Positions 9,501 through 18,872 of a DNA stretch of 64,000 nt are shown piece after piece (the first letter of the stretch is position 1; the number at the start of each line of letters is the position of its first letter). The DNA is from Planctomycetales bacterium (GTDB lineage Bacteria; 4484-113). The notes beneath the pieces were generated by a model. The model saw nothing but the letters and a program-made list of their open reading frames with translations. It had not been told where the DNA came from and did no database searches. The DNA is taken from NCBI GenBank assembly GCA_030606285.1, contig JAUWGS010000009.1:1-64000 (forward strand). Reading direction: 5' to 3'. The position numbers were made by a program, and so were the translations under genes.

Positions 9501-9656
9501 TTCCGCGGGCTGCCGGGCGTCGTTTTGCCCCACAGCCACCTCTGGAATGGGTGGCCCGGTCACCGTCCTTGCCGGGCTGCTTCGCTTTCCGCAAGCCCCT
9601 GTAAGCAATAGCAGCGTGAGAATCGCTGCAATCCCAATGTAAATGTAGTTTTTCAC
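6549..9656 (-). CDS. Large lipoprotein: dockerin-like pair, PKD domains and C-terminal propeller-like region
   Basis: The 1035-residue protein starts with a lipoprotein signal (lipobox LTGAC). A coiled segment near 60-85 is followed by two Ca-binding, dockerin/EF-hand-like loops at about 142-210 (GDYDFDNVVTLDDI and ITPLAINFG). PKD-type domains sit at about 300-390 (YYEWDFDNWDS) and about 525-620 (FVFSFGDGSANHT), with a less clear Ig-like block between them. The last 390 residues carry repeated W/Y-rich beta segments with no family I recognise. The start is GTG with GGAGG about 10 nt upstream. It shares the double Ca-loop domain with the lipoproteins at 9911 and 29388. Likely a cell-surface protein; its binding partner is unknown. 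Confidence 0.75.
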   Translation of the reverse strand: MKNYIYIGIAAILTLLLLTGACGKRSSPARTVTGPPIPEVAVGQNDARQPAEDVFTEEDYMLMAMSLEDRIEYLEQKFKDMMLERYGIVIDESVSTLKGASLVDPFHKVCKTSGVDNKEEFDLVQTTSPSNKWKWTLSFYQRLSGDYDFDNVVTLDDIYPIGANFGHKKGDEWYDLDARIDRLANEDGEISIADITPLAINFGYSMDGHLDGYNVYWQDSTGGDWKLIADRSDGVHNSSQNAPDDWSFIFTKKSIYRDTSPPVTIETSSGSDLIRVKPVFSIGEQDIPSETDTFDHAGSNTAPVADITADPTVADCGETVTFDASGSTDENEGDTLYYEWDFDNWDSWLWRDTGTTDTTDWAYSLPRTYTATVWVTDQVGDWSTDTVEVEVEYVPATEPPTVIEFTVNPTSATLPATIKFMTRAQDRDGDIIETIAFDRCESQAPDWDYTFDDEDEEFTVENPGAPDYEKVYKAEYDVTFNRSDEFIDDDHHTTDITCRTKVADDDENDEYTINITPLSLTHASPVINSVSLTNEVGRSEPNNPLDPVTVTIDASDSSDADGTNQFPTRFVFSFGDGSANHTESYGDQGFDGITTHPYNDPGVYQITVTCYDNDHTVMNGSCDSPSSHTHTYDWSEDEDEDGKVRIWWDPVVERNEVVDDGTGSDWVGIPCISVAVNPDTGWPGVVYSANPTINPGLPADVAKFSEKTAESGGWTTPEMVWTGSEVGEHLGYQCDLEYHPTVYSGDDQVPHVVQYFYNLSPDPGFEGGPGLKLYAKMNDSWDCNILVDDGTVYFNSPVRLVVNNMGSFVQFKGRDASEDIALNEIAFEGESSFTKNSYVQVQSKGAATHVGMSHDLKQYQDDYSGDADTRASLYTVDSSADDVQYEVWTGSAWTGSSPALNTENVDTGTSRHVALDYLGDSEIGAIWVDDDGDLKWAKYTATSWSSATELQATVGDWCDFDYEPTLEIPCVAYEEDEVIYLLVYYSGSWQDPVEVDQLNQGEVSHLDLDIHDGYIFIAYSHDDGIYCAVIDFYDR

Positions 9657-9811
9657 TTTCTACACCTCCTCCAAATACTACGAATTGATGCTAGGCAATC
9701 TGATAGCAGCTCCAAATTCCAACAAGTGCGCCTTCGCGAAACGTCAAAAGCCAATGTCTATCTGAGTCGAGATATGAATTTATGTATCCAACGATGCCTT
9801 AGCATGGTATT

Positions 9812-9839
9812 ATTATACAACATCAGCCAGCGATTTCAA
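9812..9839 (-). promoter_or_regulatory. Promoter of the 1035-residue lipoprotein gene
   Basis: On the minus strand, TTGAAA (9834-9839) and TATAAT (9812-9817) are separated by 16 nt. The start codon is at 9656, so the leader would be about 150 nt. This is the main content of the 254-nt gap between the two lipoprotein genes; nothing else was recognised there. Confidence 0.55.
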
Positions 9840-9910
9840 CCCCTGAGCAGCTCCGAATCCGATTTTCTCGGCCTTTCTACGCACAATGGTGCTCAAGGCC
9901 CACTTAACTC

Positions 9911-12226
9911 CTATTTCGGATAGTACTTTATTATTAATAAGTCTTCGCTGCCAGTTGCGGTGTCAAGCAATCCCTCCGGCGCGGTCACAGTGCCCTCCGG
10001 TGTGTGCGCCACTCCTTCGAGATCCCAGACATCTCCTTCCACTGCGGTCTCTACACCTTCAGGAAAGAAGTCGTCAGGAGCTACTTGCGACCAGTTGCCA
10101 ACGGGGTTCCTCGATTCGCCAGCAATGTATAGGTACCCTTCGGCATCAAATCCGCACGAACGTCCCTCGGAACGGATATAGCTTCCACGCCATTCCCTGC
10201 AGATCATAACGTTCAAGTCCGGATTGAATACAATAAGAGCGATGTTTCCTTCGGCTTTGCCAATTACTACTAGATTTCCTTCGGGGTCGAAGCACACGTC
10301 TCTGAAATTGTCCCACGGTGAAACCTCACGGCTTCTTGCAGAAAGGAAATCGCCGTCGGCATCATACTTCAGGATAAAGCCTGCTGATTCCTCCGGATCA
10401 ACGCTCTTTGACCGTCCCACAAGATAGATGCAGCCATCCGGACCGATTGTCATCTCATAGGCGCTGTCCTCTCTTTCCGTACCCCAGGTTCTTGCCCAGA
10501 GAACTTCTCCGTCCTCGCTCATCTTCATAAGGAACGCGTCGCCGTCGTGTGCCTCGAAGCTAGCGGTCCTCCCGCACACATAGACCGCGCCGCCGTAGGC
10601 CAGCACGTCAGACGCTGGGTCTTCCCATGTGCCGCCCCACAGCTTCGCCCAAAGCACATTCCATTCAGGATCCAGCTTCACTATCAATGCCAGTGGGTCC
10701 CCGCCATACACAACCCACTTGCCGCAGATGTAGGCGTTGCCTTCCCCATCAACGGCAATGTCTAGCCCGCTTTCATAATGACTGGTTCCCCAAGTCAGAG
10801 CTCGTATCAGCTCTCCTTGAGGGCTGTATTCCATTAGAAGGATGTCGTCTCTCCCCTCACCGTACCCTTCCGTGTATCCCGAGAGCAACAAGGTTCCTTC
10901 ATTGCTCATCGTTGCCGCGATCGGCGACTCAGCGCCCTCTCCGCCCCAGGTTCTTGCCCAGCTCACATTGCCACCCGCGTCGAACTTGACCAGAAGAACA
11001 TCTGTATGCCCCTGTCCGAAGCTCGATGTAAATCCGAAGACATAGGCATTACCATCCTCGTCCACGACCATGTCCTTAGTCCATTCCGCCTCTTCTCCGC
11101 CCCAGGTATGGGCCCAGATGTCGCGCTCGGAGACGGTGAGGGCGAAGGGGAAGGAGGCTTCGCCGTAGGCGTTGGTGACGGTCAGCGAGGCTTCGTATTC
11201 GCCTGCGTCTGCGAGGGTGACTGTCGGCGAGGGATCGCTGGAAGTGTCAGGCTCCGCGCCGCCGCCAAAGTCCCACGCGTAGGTTAGCGGCTCTACACCT
11301 GAAAATGTGGCGCTAAATGTGTATTCCTCGTGCTGGTAGCCCTCGGTGGGGCTTACCTGGTAGATTATCGGCTCGCGGCTGGGGCGCAGCACGGCATTTG
11401 ACGGCTCGCCCGGTGCGCCTTCACTGTCTACGGGCACAACCCGATGCCACAGCGCCGCAGGCGATTCGATAACAGCGCTGTATTCCAGCCGCCCTTCGCC
11501 GATTCCCGCATCCTGCGCAATTTCGCTGACTAGCTCATACGAGCCTGCTTCGTCAGGCGCACCCTCCACAGCGTAATGATCCACGCTGGCCGCAAAATTC
11601 ATCGCAATCGGCGTGATTTCCTCAATGCCAATGCGCCCGTTGCCGCTGCCGTCAATTACGGCAAGTAAGCAGTTTTCGTCGATAAGTTCGTAGGTTTCGC
11701 TATAGTGCATCGCCAATGGCGTGATATCCTCGATGCCGACCGCGCCGTTCTGGTCGTAATCGCCAAGATTGCGGTAATGCCACGAGAGCGTGTAAGTCCC
11801 GTCGCCGTTGTCGGAAATGGTAAGGTCATTCACCCGGTTGGCTTCACCGGTGGGGGGCGTGCAAACGAAGCGGGTTTCCCCCTGTAGGGCGGGGACCTGT
11901 GCCCCGCCGTCCACCATCTTTGCGTAATCCCCCAGCGGCGCGCCACAGGTGCGCGCCCTACAGAAGAGCGCATCCGCGAGCGCATCCTTCAGCTCCGCCC
12001 ACAACGCCGCGTCCACGCCCTCCGGACATTCCATCCCCTCAAGCTCCACCAGCGCTTCGTCGAGCGTTTGGTGTAGCATTATTGTGGGAGGGGCAGCCTC
12101 CAGGCTGCCCACGCCTTCGGCGGCTTGGAAGCCGCCGCTCCGGATGGATGGGGGATTTGCCGCGTGTTTGTGACCGCCGCAGGTCGTGAGCAGGATGCAG
12201 GCGCAAATGGCACCGCACACCAACAT
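9911..12226 (-). CDS. Lipoprotein: dockerin-like pair, PKD domain and SBBP-type beta-propeller
   Basis: The 771-residue protein has a lipoprotein signal (LLTTC) and then a linker. A helical segment holds ALWAELKDALADALF. Two Ca-binding loops each end in an ITP[LI]AM motif (GDYDQNGAVGIEDITPLAMH and GSGNGRIGIEEITPIAMNF). A PKD domain follows (YAWDFGGG), then about six repeats of roughly 50 residues of the type WARTWGG...D..GN.YV.G, as in SBBP beta-propellers. The last blade carries a low-complexity loop rich in P-E-G. It is a paralogue of the protein at 29388. Two linkers are built from palindromic repeat DNA (11884-11964 and 12091-12136). Likely surface exposed; function unknown. Confidence 0.8.
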   Translation of the reverse strand: MLVCGAICACILLTTCGGHKHAANPPSIRSGGFQAAEGVGSLEAAPPTIMLHQTLDEALVELEGMECPEGVDAALWAELKDALADALFCRARTCGAPLGDYAKMVDGGAQVPALQGETRFVCTPPTGEANRVNDLTISDNGDGTYTLSWHYRNLGDYDQNGAVGIEDITPLAMHYSETYELIDENCLLAVIDGSGNGRIGIEEITPIAMNFAASVDHYAVEGAPDEAGSYELVSEIAQDAGIGEGRLEYSAVIESPAALWHRVVPVDSEGAPGEPSNAVLRPSREPIIYQVSPTEGYQHEEYTFSATFSGVEPLTYAWDFGGGAEPDTSSDPSPTVTLADAGEYEASLTVTNAYGEASFPFALTVSERDIWAHTWGGEEAEWTKDMVVDEDGNAYVFGFTSSFGQGHTDVLLVKFDAGGNVSWARTWGGEGAESPIAATMSNEGTLLLSGYTEGYGEGRDDILLMEYSPQGELIRALTWGTSHYESGLDIAVDGEGNAYICGKWVVYGGDPLALIVKLDPEWNVLWAKLWGGTWEDPASDVLAYGGAVYVCGRTASFEAHDGDAFLMKMSEDGEVLWARTWGTEREDSAYEMTIGPDGCIYLVGRSKSVDPEESAGFILKYDADGDFLSARSREVSPWDNFRDVCFDPEGNLVVIGKAEGNIALIVFNPDLNVMICREWRGSYIRSEGRSCGFDAEGYLYIAGESRNPVGNWSQVAPDDFFPEGVETAVEGDVWDLEGVAHTPEGTVTAPEGLLDTATGSEDLLIIKYYPK
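11884..11964. repeat. Palindromic modules inside a lipoprotein gene
   Basis: Two hairpins lie inside the coding frame of the 771-residue lipoprotein: GGCGGGG/CCCCGCC (11888-11908), headed by GTAGG, and GGCGCGC/GCGCGCC (about 11936-11958), ending in CTACAG. The same CTGTAGGG-headed modules are found in intergenic DNA at 51689, 52575, 52763 and 56699. Here they encode the linker between the helical segment and the conserved TRFVCTPPTGE block. Confidence 0.7.
12091..12136. repeat. Two TCCA-loop palindromes inside a lipoprotein gene
   Basis: GGGCAGCC-TCCA-GGCTGCCC (12091-12110) and GGCGGCT-TGGA-AGCCGCC (12119-12136) are perfect hairpins 8 nt apart. They encode part of the linker just after the lipidated cysteine. 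The loops are TCCA and its complement, as in other members of the family. Confidence 0.7.
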
Positions 12227-12291
12227 TATGCTCTGCGCTTGTATAACGAACCTCCCCTACCGGCCATCGCCGGCCTTCGCTTAGATTATAC

Positions 12292-12314
12292 CCCCGCCTG
12301 AGGCTTCGGCGGGG
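12292..12314 (-). terminator. GC hairpin between the CLC gene and the lipoprotein gene
   Basis: CCCCGCC and GGCGGGG form a 7-bp stem with a 9-nt loop, 15 nt after the CLC stop codon on the minus strand. It has no T-run. It directly precedes a TATAAT box (12285-12290, minus strand) that probably serves the lipoprotein gene starting at 12226. Confidence 0.4.
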
Positions 12315-12329
12315 CGGGAAGCCGGCTGG

Positions 12330-14144
12330 CTAAATCTCGAATTCGGTCTCGTGGCGCTTGAGGGCTTCGGGGTAGGCGTGCACGATGTCACTTCGCGTCA
12401 CGATGCCAACTATCTCGCGGGGGTTTTCCCGGCTGACCACCGGGAAGCGTCCGAGTTTTAGCGTGTCGAACAGCTTGTGCACTTCCCATACCAGCGTGTC
12501 CGCGTACACGGTCTTTACTTGCGTGCACATAATCTCCTTAAGCCTGACCTCATGGGCGCGCTGCGTGTCGGTGATTATGTGGCGGCCGAAGTCGCCCTCG
12601 GTGATGATGCCGGTAAGAAGCCCTTCGCGGTCCACCACCGGGAAGCCGTTGTGGTGGCTGGTGAAGACGATGCGGTATGCCTCGTCGTACGGCGTATCCT
12701 CGTTGATGCCCTCAACGTCCCGGTGCATTATCTCGCCGACCTTGATCTCCTCCAGCACGTTGACGTGGTGCAGCGTGCGGCGGTGCACGCCCAGCTGGTG
12801 CAGCTTCAGCGTGAATGCGCTGTAACGGAGAAAGTGGTTGTAGACCAGCGTGGCGACGGTGACTGCCAGCATCAGCGGCATGACCAGCGAGTAGTCGTTG
12901 GTCATCTCGACGATCATTATGATCGCGGTGAAAGGAGCCTGGATGGTTGCGCCGAGGACGGCGGCCATGCCAACCAGCGCATAGGCTCCGGGATTCTGAA
13001 AGGGCGTGTCCAATACCCGGTTCGCCAGATTCCCGATGGCTGCGCCAAGCGTCCCCCCGATGAACACCGATGGCGCGAACACACCGCCGGAGCCGCCACT
13101 GCCCACTGTCAGCGAAGTTGCCACAATCTTGAGCACTAACAGGACGGCGAGCGCGGTCACCAGATTGCTCACAAGGAACTCCTGCTTGAGCATCTGGTTC
13201 ATGAACTCGTAGCCGGTATCCATAATCTGGGGTGCCCACAGCGCAATGACGCCGACTCCCAGTCCGCCCATTGCCGGCTTCAACCATGCCGGAAAACGCA
13301 CCCGCGTAAATACCGACTCCGTTGCGTAAAGCAGTTTGACAAACAGCAGGCTGGCGACAGCCGCAAGCAGCCCCAGGGCGAGGAAGAAGCCGTATTCGTG
13401 CCACACGAAGGGTTTGTAGCTGGGAATGAGAAACGATGGGCTTGGCCCTAGCACGTAATAGCCGACTACCGACCCCGCGACCGAGGCGAATATGATTGAG
13501 GCGAAGCTCCGTATGGCGTAATCTCCTACGATAACTTCCATCGCGAAGATAGCTCCCGCTATGGGCGTGTCGAACAGTACCGCAATACCTGCGGCGCATC
13601 CGCTAGCGATGAGCTACCGGGTGCGCCCAGGCGTTATCGCAAAGAGCCTGGCGATAAAAGCCCCGATGCTGCCGCCGATCTGGATGATGGGGCCTTCCCG
13701 GCCGGCGCTGCCACCGGATGAAAGCGTCAGGACGGTGGCTACGATTTTAGAGAAGATGACGCGCGCGCGAACCCTACCCTTGATGCGGTCAATGGCCATC
13801 ATCAGTTGCGGCACCCCGCTGCCGCGCGCTTCCGGGGAGAGGTACGTCACGATGGGGCCCATCAACAGTCCGCCGAGAACGGGGATGAAGATAATAGATG
13901 CGTTCCCCAGGAGCGGTACCAGTTCCGGCTGAACCACGTCAAAGAAGAAGTAGCGGCACCAGCGCATCATCAGGATGAAGAGGGCTGTGCCGAAGGCGGT
14001 GGCAATGCCCACAGTGATTGCCAGCAGGTTTATTGTGAGATTCTGCGGGAACCCGGGGAGTAACCGGCGTCGCGCCGTGCCGCTTGCGACAGGCGAGTCT
14101 TCTCCCACTGGTGCAGTCTCATCGTCCACGGTCGATCGCGGCAC
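12330..14144 (-). pseudogene. CLC-type chloride channel with CBS pair, interrupted by an in-frame amber codon
   Basis: Reading from 14144 to 12330 gives one CLC channel/antiporter with a C-terminal pair of CBS domains, in one frame except for a TAG at 13614-13616. The family motifs GSGGSAGREGP-like (SGGSAGREGPIIQIGG), GAAAGIA-like (SGCAAGIAVLFDTPIAG) and GSGGSGGVFAPS are all there. The TAG falls between TPGRTR and LIASGCAAG, a normal helix position. No frameshift is seen. It could be a recent nonsense mutation, a base error or, less likely, amber readthrough. A TATAAT at 14147-14152 suggests the true start is the GTG at 14129. Without readthrough only 176 residues are made from the natural start. 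Confidence 0.8.
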
Positions 14145-14198
14145 GTATTATACAACTCGCAAAGGCGGTGTTAGGGAGTCAGGGGAGTGGCCGAACGG

Positions 14199-15026
14199 TT
14201 ACTGGCGCTTCACGAAGTCGTCAAGGGCTTTTATTTCCTGAAGCAGATGAGTCATCTCGCCCAGCGGTATCATGTTCGGGCCGTCGCTCAGAGCCTCTTC
14301 CGGGTGCGGGTGTACTTCCCAGAACACCGCGGCAATTTTCTGTGCCAGCGCGCTGCGGGTGAGCGGGACAACGAACTCCCGCTGGCCTGCGCTCTTGTCC
14401 CCGCCGCCGCCGGGAAGCTGCACCGAATGCGTCGCGTCAAAGCAGACCGGCACGTCAAACGCCTTGAGCTGCGAGAATCCGCGCATGTCCACGACCAGGT
14501 TGTTGTAGCCGAATGTGGTGCCCCGCTCGGTGATGATGAGCTGCTCGCCTCCGCTTTCGGCGAACTTCGTGATGATGTTGCCGACCTCGGCAGGCGAGAT
14601 GAACTGCCCCTTTTTGATATTCGCCGGCCGGCCCGTCTCCGCTACAGCCGTAATGAGATCTGTCTGGCGGCAGAGGAAAGCAGGCACCTGTAGAACGTCG
14701 ATAACCTTCGCCGCCCGGCGCGCTTCTTCCGGCGAATGAACGTCGGTCAGCACCGGCACCTTGAACCGCTCGCGCACTCCAGCCAGCGCTTCCACACCGC
14801 GCTCAAGCCCAAATCCCCGATAGCTGTGAATGGAACTTCTGTTGGCTTTGTCGTAACTGGCTTTGAAGATGTACGGAACGCCCAGTTCGCGGGTAAGCTC
14901 CGATAGTTGCTCTGCGACTTCAAGGTAGCTGCCGGTATCTTCCAGCACACATGGCCCGGCGATGAGGGTGAAGGGACGGTCGTTGCCGATTGTAATGCCG
15001 AACTCCTGGAGGACGACCTCGCGCAC
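14199..15026 (-). CDS. kdsA: 3-deoxy-D-manno-octulosonate 8-phosphate synthase
   Basis: KdsA condenses phosphoenolpyruvate with arabinose 5-phosphate to make Kdo-8-phosphate for the LPS inner core. The 275-residue protein shows AGPCVLED near the N-terminus, FKASYDKANRSS, TDVHSPEEA, FLCRQTDL and DATHSVQLPGG. The cysteine in GPCV is the position that distinguishes metal-dependent enzymes (Cys) from the E. coli type (Asn), so this one is predicted to be metal dependent. The start is GTG with GGGAGG 5 nt upstream. Only 1 nt separates it from the DUF1844 gene, suggesting coupled translation. It is strong evidence for an outer membrane with LPS. Confidence 0.93.
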   Translation of the reverse strand: MREVVLQEFGITIGNDRPFTLIAGPCVLEDTGSYLEVAEQLSELTRELGVPYIFKASYDKANRSSIHSYRGFGLERGVEALAGVRERFKVPVLTDVHSPEEARRAAKVIDVLQVPAFLCRQTDLITAVAETGRPANIKKGQFISPAEVGNIITKFAESGGEQLIITERGTTFGYNNLVVDMRGFSQLKAFDVPVCFDATHSVQLPGGGGDKSAGQREFVVPLTRSALAQKIAAVFWEVHPHPEEALSDGPNMIPLGEMTHLLQEIKALDDFVKRQ

Positions 15027-15027
15027 G

Positions 15028-15561
15028 CTAACCTCCCTGATTCCCCGGCGGTGGAGGTGAGCTGGCGGAATTGATGAAGTTTAGTTTCAGGTCCTTTACA
15101 GCCCGGATGAACTCGTCGCGGTCGCGCACGGGAAGCTTGTCTTTGATCTTATCCACAAGCATCTCGAACACGTCGACCGACAGTTTGGCCCGCTCCAGCT
15201 CCTTGGTTACCAGGCCGGTGGACGGATTCGCCACCAGTCCCATGTAGACGTACGCGAACTGGAGCACAACGCCGAGGTTGTACTGAATGAAGCCTTCTAT
15301 GCCGATATCGAAGACTGTCTGCGCCACCTTCTCGGCAGTCTGCTCACCAGCATCCTTCATTGCCTCCTCGGGCTCTTCTTCCGCTGATGGTTTCTCGGGC
15401 GGTTCTTCCGGCTTATCAGCTTCAGGCGGAGGTTCAGCGGGTGCCGCCTCCGGTTCCGTGGCGGGCGACTCCTCGTCAGTCTCGTACGAGACTCGTTTGT
15501 CCTCGATGATTATCTTGGGACGTTTCTTGGGGTCTTTGTCCCCGAACTCGTTCTCGTTCAT
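15028..15561 (-). CDS. DUF1844 family protein with acidic, proline-rich N-terminus
   Basis: The C-terminal 100 residues match the DUF1844 pattern, with a helix (QYNLGVVLQFAYVYMGLVANP), then ELERAKLSVDVFEMLVDKIKDKL and a final helix. The first 75 residues are a low-complexity stretch of E, P and A, probably disordered. Function is unknown for the family. The gene sits directly upstream of kdsA. A TAGAAT box (15571-15576) only 9 nt before the ATG suggests a very short leader or leaderless transcript. Confidence 0.75.
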   Translation of the reverse strand: MNENEFGDKDPKKRPKIIIEDKRVSYETDEESPATEPEAAPAEPPPEADKPEEPPEKPSAEEEPEEAMKDAGEQTAEKVAQTVFDIGIEGFIQYNLGVVLQFAYVYMGLVANPSTGLVTKELERAKLSVDVFEMLVDKIKDKLPVRDRDEFIRAVKDLKLNFINSASSPPPPGNQGG

Positions 15562-15620
15562 AGCGCTTCCATTCTATCAGAAATAGTGAGCCAGTCAGCC
15601 CGGCGTTTAGTGTGTTCCGG

Positions 15621-16661
15621 TCAAACGATGGTTACGAGATGCTCACCGCGTTCGGTGATGTGGCCGATTACGGTAGGCTGCTCGCCCTTCTCGCTCATGG
15701 TGGTCAACAGTTCATCAAGCTCATCTTTCGGACATGTAATCAGGAGTCCGCCTGAAGTCTGGGCATCGCAGAGGAGCATCTTCTGGGCGAAATCCGCGGG
15801 TCCGAAATCAGTAAACCGGCTGGCGAACTCATAGTTCATTGCAGTTCCGCCGGGCACAAAGTCCACAGCCAGCTCTTTTGCCCCCTTCATCAGCGGCACC
15901 GAGGCCAGTTCGATGCGAGCGCCGACCTGCGAGGCTTCGAGAATGTGCAGCAGGTGCCCGAGCATACCGAAGCCCGTCACGTCCGTTGCTGAAGTGCGCG
16001 AGAGCGTCAGCATTGCCTCGCAGGCGGAACGGTTGAGGTGTGACATGATTGCGATCGCGGCGTCGAGTACGTCTGCCGGTGCTTTTTCGTTCATCCCGGC
16101 TGTCGTGATGATGCCGCTCCCCAGTGGTTTAGTGAGCAGGATGGCGTCGCCGGGCTGCGCAGCATCGGCCCCGATTATCTTATCCGGGTGTGCGATTCCA
16201 GTGACCGCTAAGCCGAAAGCCGGTTCAGGCAGCTTAAGTGAGTGCCCGCCGATGATTGGTGCGTCTGCAATCGCGGCAACTTCGTTTGCGCCGATAAGCA
16301 TCTCGCTGGCTACCCATTGCGGGAAGTCCTTGGCTGGAATCGCCATGATGGCCAAGCATGTCACCGGACGCCCGCCCATAGCGTAAACGTCCGAGAGGGA
16401 GTTCGCAGCAGCAATGCGCCCATACTGGCGCGGATCGTCCACGACCGCTGTGAAGATATCCACCGTCTGGATGAGCGCCAGATCGTCGCTTATTCGGATG
16501 ACGCCCGCGTCATCGCCGTTAGCGATGCTCGTGACGATTTCCGGCTTCGTGAAGAAGTTGACTTCCTTCAGGATGGCCTGCAGGTCTGCCTGACCCACCT
16601 TGGAGGCTCATCCGGCGCAGGACGCGTAGGAGGTCAACCGGATTTTGCGTGATTCATTCAC
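15621..16661 (-). CDS. selD: Selenophosphate synthetase with selenocysteine at the active site (TGA readthrough)
   Basis: SelD makes selenophosphate from selenide and ATP, the selenium donor for tRNA-Sec and selenouridine. A frame opening at GTG 16661 reads VNESRKIRLTSYASCAG, then TGA (16608-16610), then ASKVGQADL. This is the expected SelD N-terminus, with the catalytic Cys/Sec at residue 18. Downstream, NGDDAGVI, TVDIFTAVVDD, ATDVTGFG and CDAQTSGGLL are all intact, giving 346 residues in all. Starting after the TGA (GTG 16598) would delete the catalytic residue. A short hairpin follows the TGA. A TATGAT box lies 8 nt before the GTG. Sec insertion is inferred from sequence, and is common in SelD proteins. 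Confidence 0.9.
16582..16596 (-). promoter_or_regulatory. Candidate SECIS hairpin in selD
   Basis: On the minus strand, GGGTC-AGGCA-GACCT forms a 5-bp stem (one G-T pair). Its loop begins 17 nt after the TGA and has G as second base. This fits the known geometry of bacterial SECIS elements. The stem is short, so confidence is limited; folding of the whole 45 nt after the TGA would settle it. Confidence 0.45.
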
Positions 16662-16693
16662 AAAAGCTAATCATACCATAGGAATGGTCGATA

Positions 16694-18766
16694 CTACGCG
16701 AACCAGGCAACGAAGATGAGAGCGACAATGCTCATCAGCTTAAGGAGTATATTCAGGCTGGGTCCGGCGGTGTCCTTGAACGGGTCGCCCACGGTATCGC
16801 CCACGACAGCGGCTTTGTGCGCGTCGCTGCCCTTACCGCCGTAGTTGCCCACCTCGATGAACTTCTTGGCATTGTCCCAGGCGCCACCTGCGTTCGCCAT
16901 GAAGAGCGCCAGCATCACGCCGGAGCCCAGTGCTCCCGCCAGCATCCCGCCGACAGCTTCGGCACCCGCAGGCGCGTCCGTGCCGGGGTAAAACCAGAGC
17001 TTCAACAGCTTAAATAGAAGCCCGACGGCGATTGGCGCCAGCACCGCGAGAAGCCCCGGCGCAACCATCCGGCGGAGTGCTCCTTTGGTGGCAATGTCCA
17101 CACACCGGGCGTGGTTGCCCTGAGCTTCGCCCTGCAGCAATCCGGGGATCTCTCGGAACTGGCGGCGCACCTCGTCGATCATGTCCTGCGCAGCCAGGCC
17201 TACAGCCCGGATAGACAATGAGCAGAATAAAAACGGCAACGTGGCGCCTATAAACACGCCGATGATGACCACAGGCTGCGCCAGGTCGAGCACGGTGATG
17301 TTAGCTTTGGCAGTGAACGCGGCGAAGAACGCTAGCGCGGTGAGCGCGGCTGAACCGATGGCAAAGCCCTTGCCCATGGCCGCGGTTGTGTTACCCACGG
17401 AATCAAGCTTGTCCGTCACTTCCCGTACCGAGGGTGGCAACTTGCTCATCTCCGCAATGCCACCGGCGTTGTCCGCAATTGGCCCGTAGGCGTCCACGGC
17501 GAGCGTGACGCCGAGAGTGGACAGCATCCCCACTGCGGCCATGGCGATGCCGAAAAGCCCCTTCGTCATCTCGGTAAACCCTCCGCTGACGGCGAAGGCA
17601 ACGAAGATGGCAACGCAGATTGTCAGCATCGCCGGCACGGCGGAGAACATCCCGAGGCCCAGCCCCGCCAAGATGTTCGTTGCAGTGCCCGTTTCCGAGG
17701 ACTGCGACACCCGGCGCGTCGGCGTGTACTGGTAGCTCGTGTAGTATTCAGTGAGCAGGCCGATGATTGTGCCTGCGGTCAATCCGGCGATGATGGCGAA
17801 GAGCACGCCGGTGGGAATCGCGTCGAGCGCCAGCGTGGCCCACACGGCCCCCAGTATCATCAGTGCAGCGGCGACGAAAGTGCCGTTGCGAAGGGCGGCA
17901 TGAGGTCGGTTGCCGGTGTAAGTTATCGTGTAGACAATGCCGACTACGGAAGCAATGATGCCGATGCCGGCAATGACCAGCGGGAAGATCGCCACGTCTG
18001 CGATGTGGTACGCAATGAAGCCCAGCAGCATCGCGCTGATTATGGAGCCCACGTAGCTCTCGAAGAGGTCTGCCCCCATCCCTGCAACATCGCCCACATT
18101 GTCCCCTACGAGGTCGGCAATGACAGCCGGATTTCGCGGATCGTCCTCCGGGAGGCCAGCTTCAACCTTGCCCACGAGGTCCGCGCCTACGTCGGCCGCC
18201 TTGGTGTAGATGCCGCCACCCACGCGAGCGAAAAGGGCGATTGACGAGGCTCCCAGGGAAAATCCCAGTATGTCGCCGCCCAGCACGTCATTGAAATAGG
18301 CGGCATTGCCCCCTTTCGTGTAGATGAGGAACAACGCTGCGATTCCGAGGAGACCCAGGCCCACGACCATCAGGCCGGTTACAGCCCCTGCGGAAAATGC
18401 GATTCGCAGCGCGGGTGCGATGCCCCGCGTGGCGGCGTGCGCCGTTCTCACATTGCTCTTGGTTGCGGTGCGCATCCCCAGGTATCCCGCCGTGCCGGAG
18501 CACAGGGCGCCCACGACGAACGCAATAGCTGTGCGGATGGAAAGGTTGGGAGCTATGACGATGACCAGGAAGATCACTATCGCAAAGACCAGCAGATACG
18601 AGTACTCGCGGCGCAGAAAGGTGATAGCGCCTTCCTGGATGGAAAGGCTTATGCTGCGCATATTCTCGCTCCCGTAAGGGGCGTTGATGTTGCGCAGTGC
18701 CAGGATGCCTGCCGTAAGAAGGGCGACTAATGCAACGATTATCGCGGCATAGACTAAGACCATGAA
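16694..18766 (-). CDS. hppA: Membrane-bound proton/sodium-translocating pyrophosphatase, K+-dependent type
   Basis: HppA hydrolyses pyrophosphate and pumps H+ or Na+ across the inner membrane. About 16 hydrophobic segments are present. The substrate site [11 protein letters not shown] and the acidic block [19 protein letters not shown] lie near residues 180-240. The second acidic block [15 protein letters not shown] is near the C-terminus. In [11 protein letters not shown] the residue at the K+ site is Ala, not Lys, which marks the K+-dependent subfamily. I prefer ATG 18766 (690 aa, GGAG 8 nt upstream) over the in-frame GTG at 18793. It follows no evident operon; selD lies downstream on the same strand. 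Confidence 0.95.
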   Translation of the reverse strand, partial: FMVLVYAAIIVALVALLTAGILALRNINAPYGSENMRSISLSIQEGAITFLRREYSYLLVFAIVIFLVIVIAPNLSIRTAIAFVVGALCSGTAGYLGMRTATKSNVRTAHAATRGIAPALRIAFSAGAVTGLMVVGLGLLGIAALFLIYTKGGNAAYFNDVLGGDILGFSLGASSIALFARVGGGIYTKAADVGADLVGKVEAGLPEDDPRNPAVIADLVGDNVGDVAGMGADLFESYVGSIISAMLLGFIAYHIADVAIFPLVIAGIGIIASVVGIVYTITYTGNRPHAALRNGTFVAAALMILGAVWATLALDAIPTGVLFAIIAGLTAGTIIGLLTEYYTSYQYTPTRRVSQSSETGTATNILAGLGLGMFSAVPAMLTICVAIFVAFAVSGGFTEMTKGLFGIAMAAVGMLSTLGVTLAVDAYGPIADNAGGIAEMSKLPPSVREVTDKLDSVGNTTAAMGKGFAIGSAALTALAFFAAFTAKANITVLDLAQPVVIIGVFIGATLPFLFCSLSIRAVGLAAQDMIDEVRRQFREIPGLLQGEAQGNHARCVDIATKGALRRMVAPGLLAVLAPIAVGLLFKLLKLWFYPGTDAPAGAEAVGGMLAGALGSGVMLALFMANAGGAWDNAKKFIEVGNYGGKGSDAHKAAVVGDTVGDPFKDTAGPSLNILLKLMSIVALIFVAWFA

Positions 18767-18872
18767 TGCGACTCCGATCGCGGTTGAAACCACATTTTAG
18801 GTAGGTATGCAGGCAGAGTCAATCGACAGTATGAACTCAAGGAGCGCTCATGCCGTCTGATATACTACGCCC

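Noticed and set aside
18767-18793. Upstream GTG as the hppA start
   Set aside because: The ATG at 18766 has a better placed GGAG, and the added nine residues are not part of the first membrane helix.
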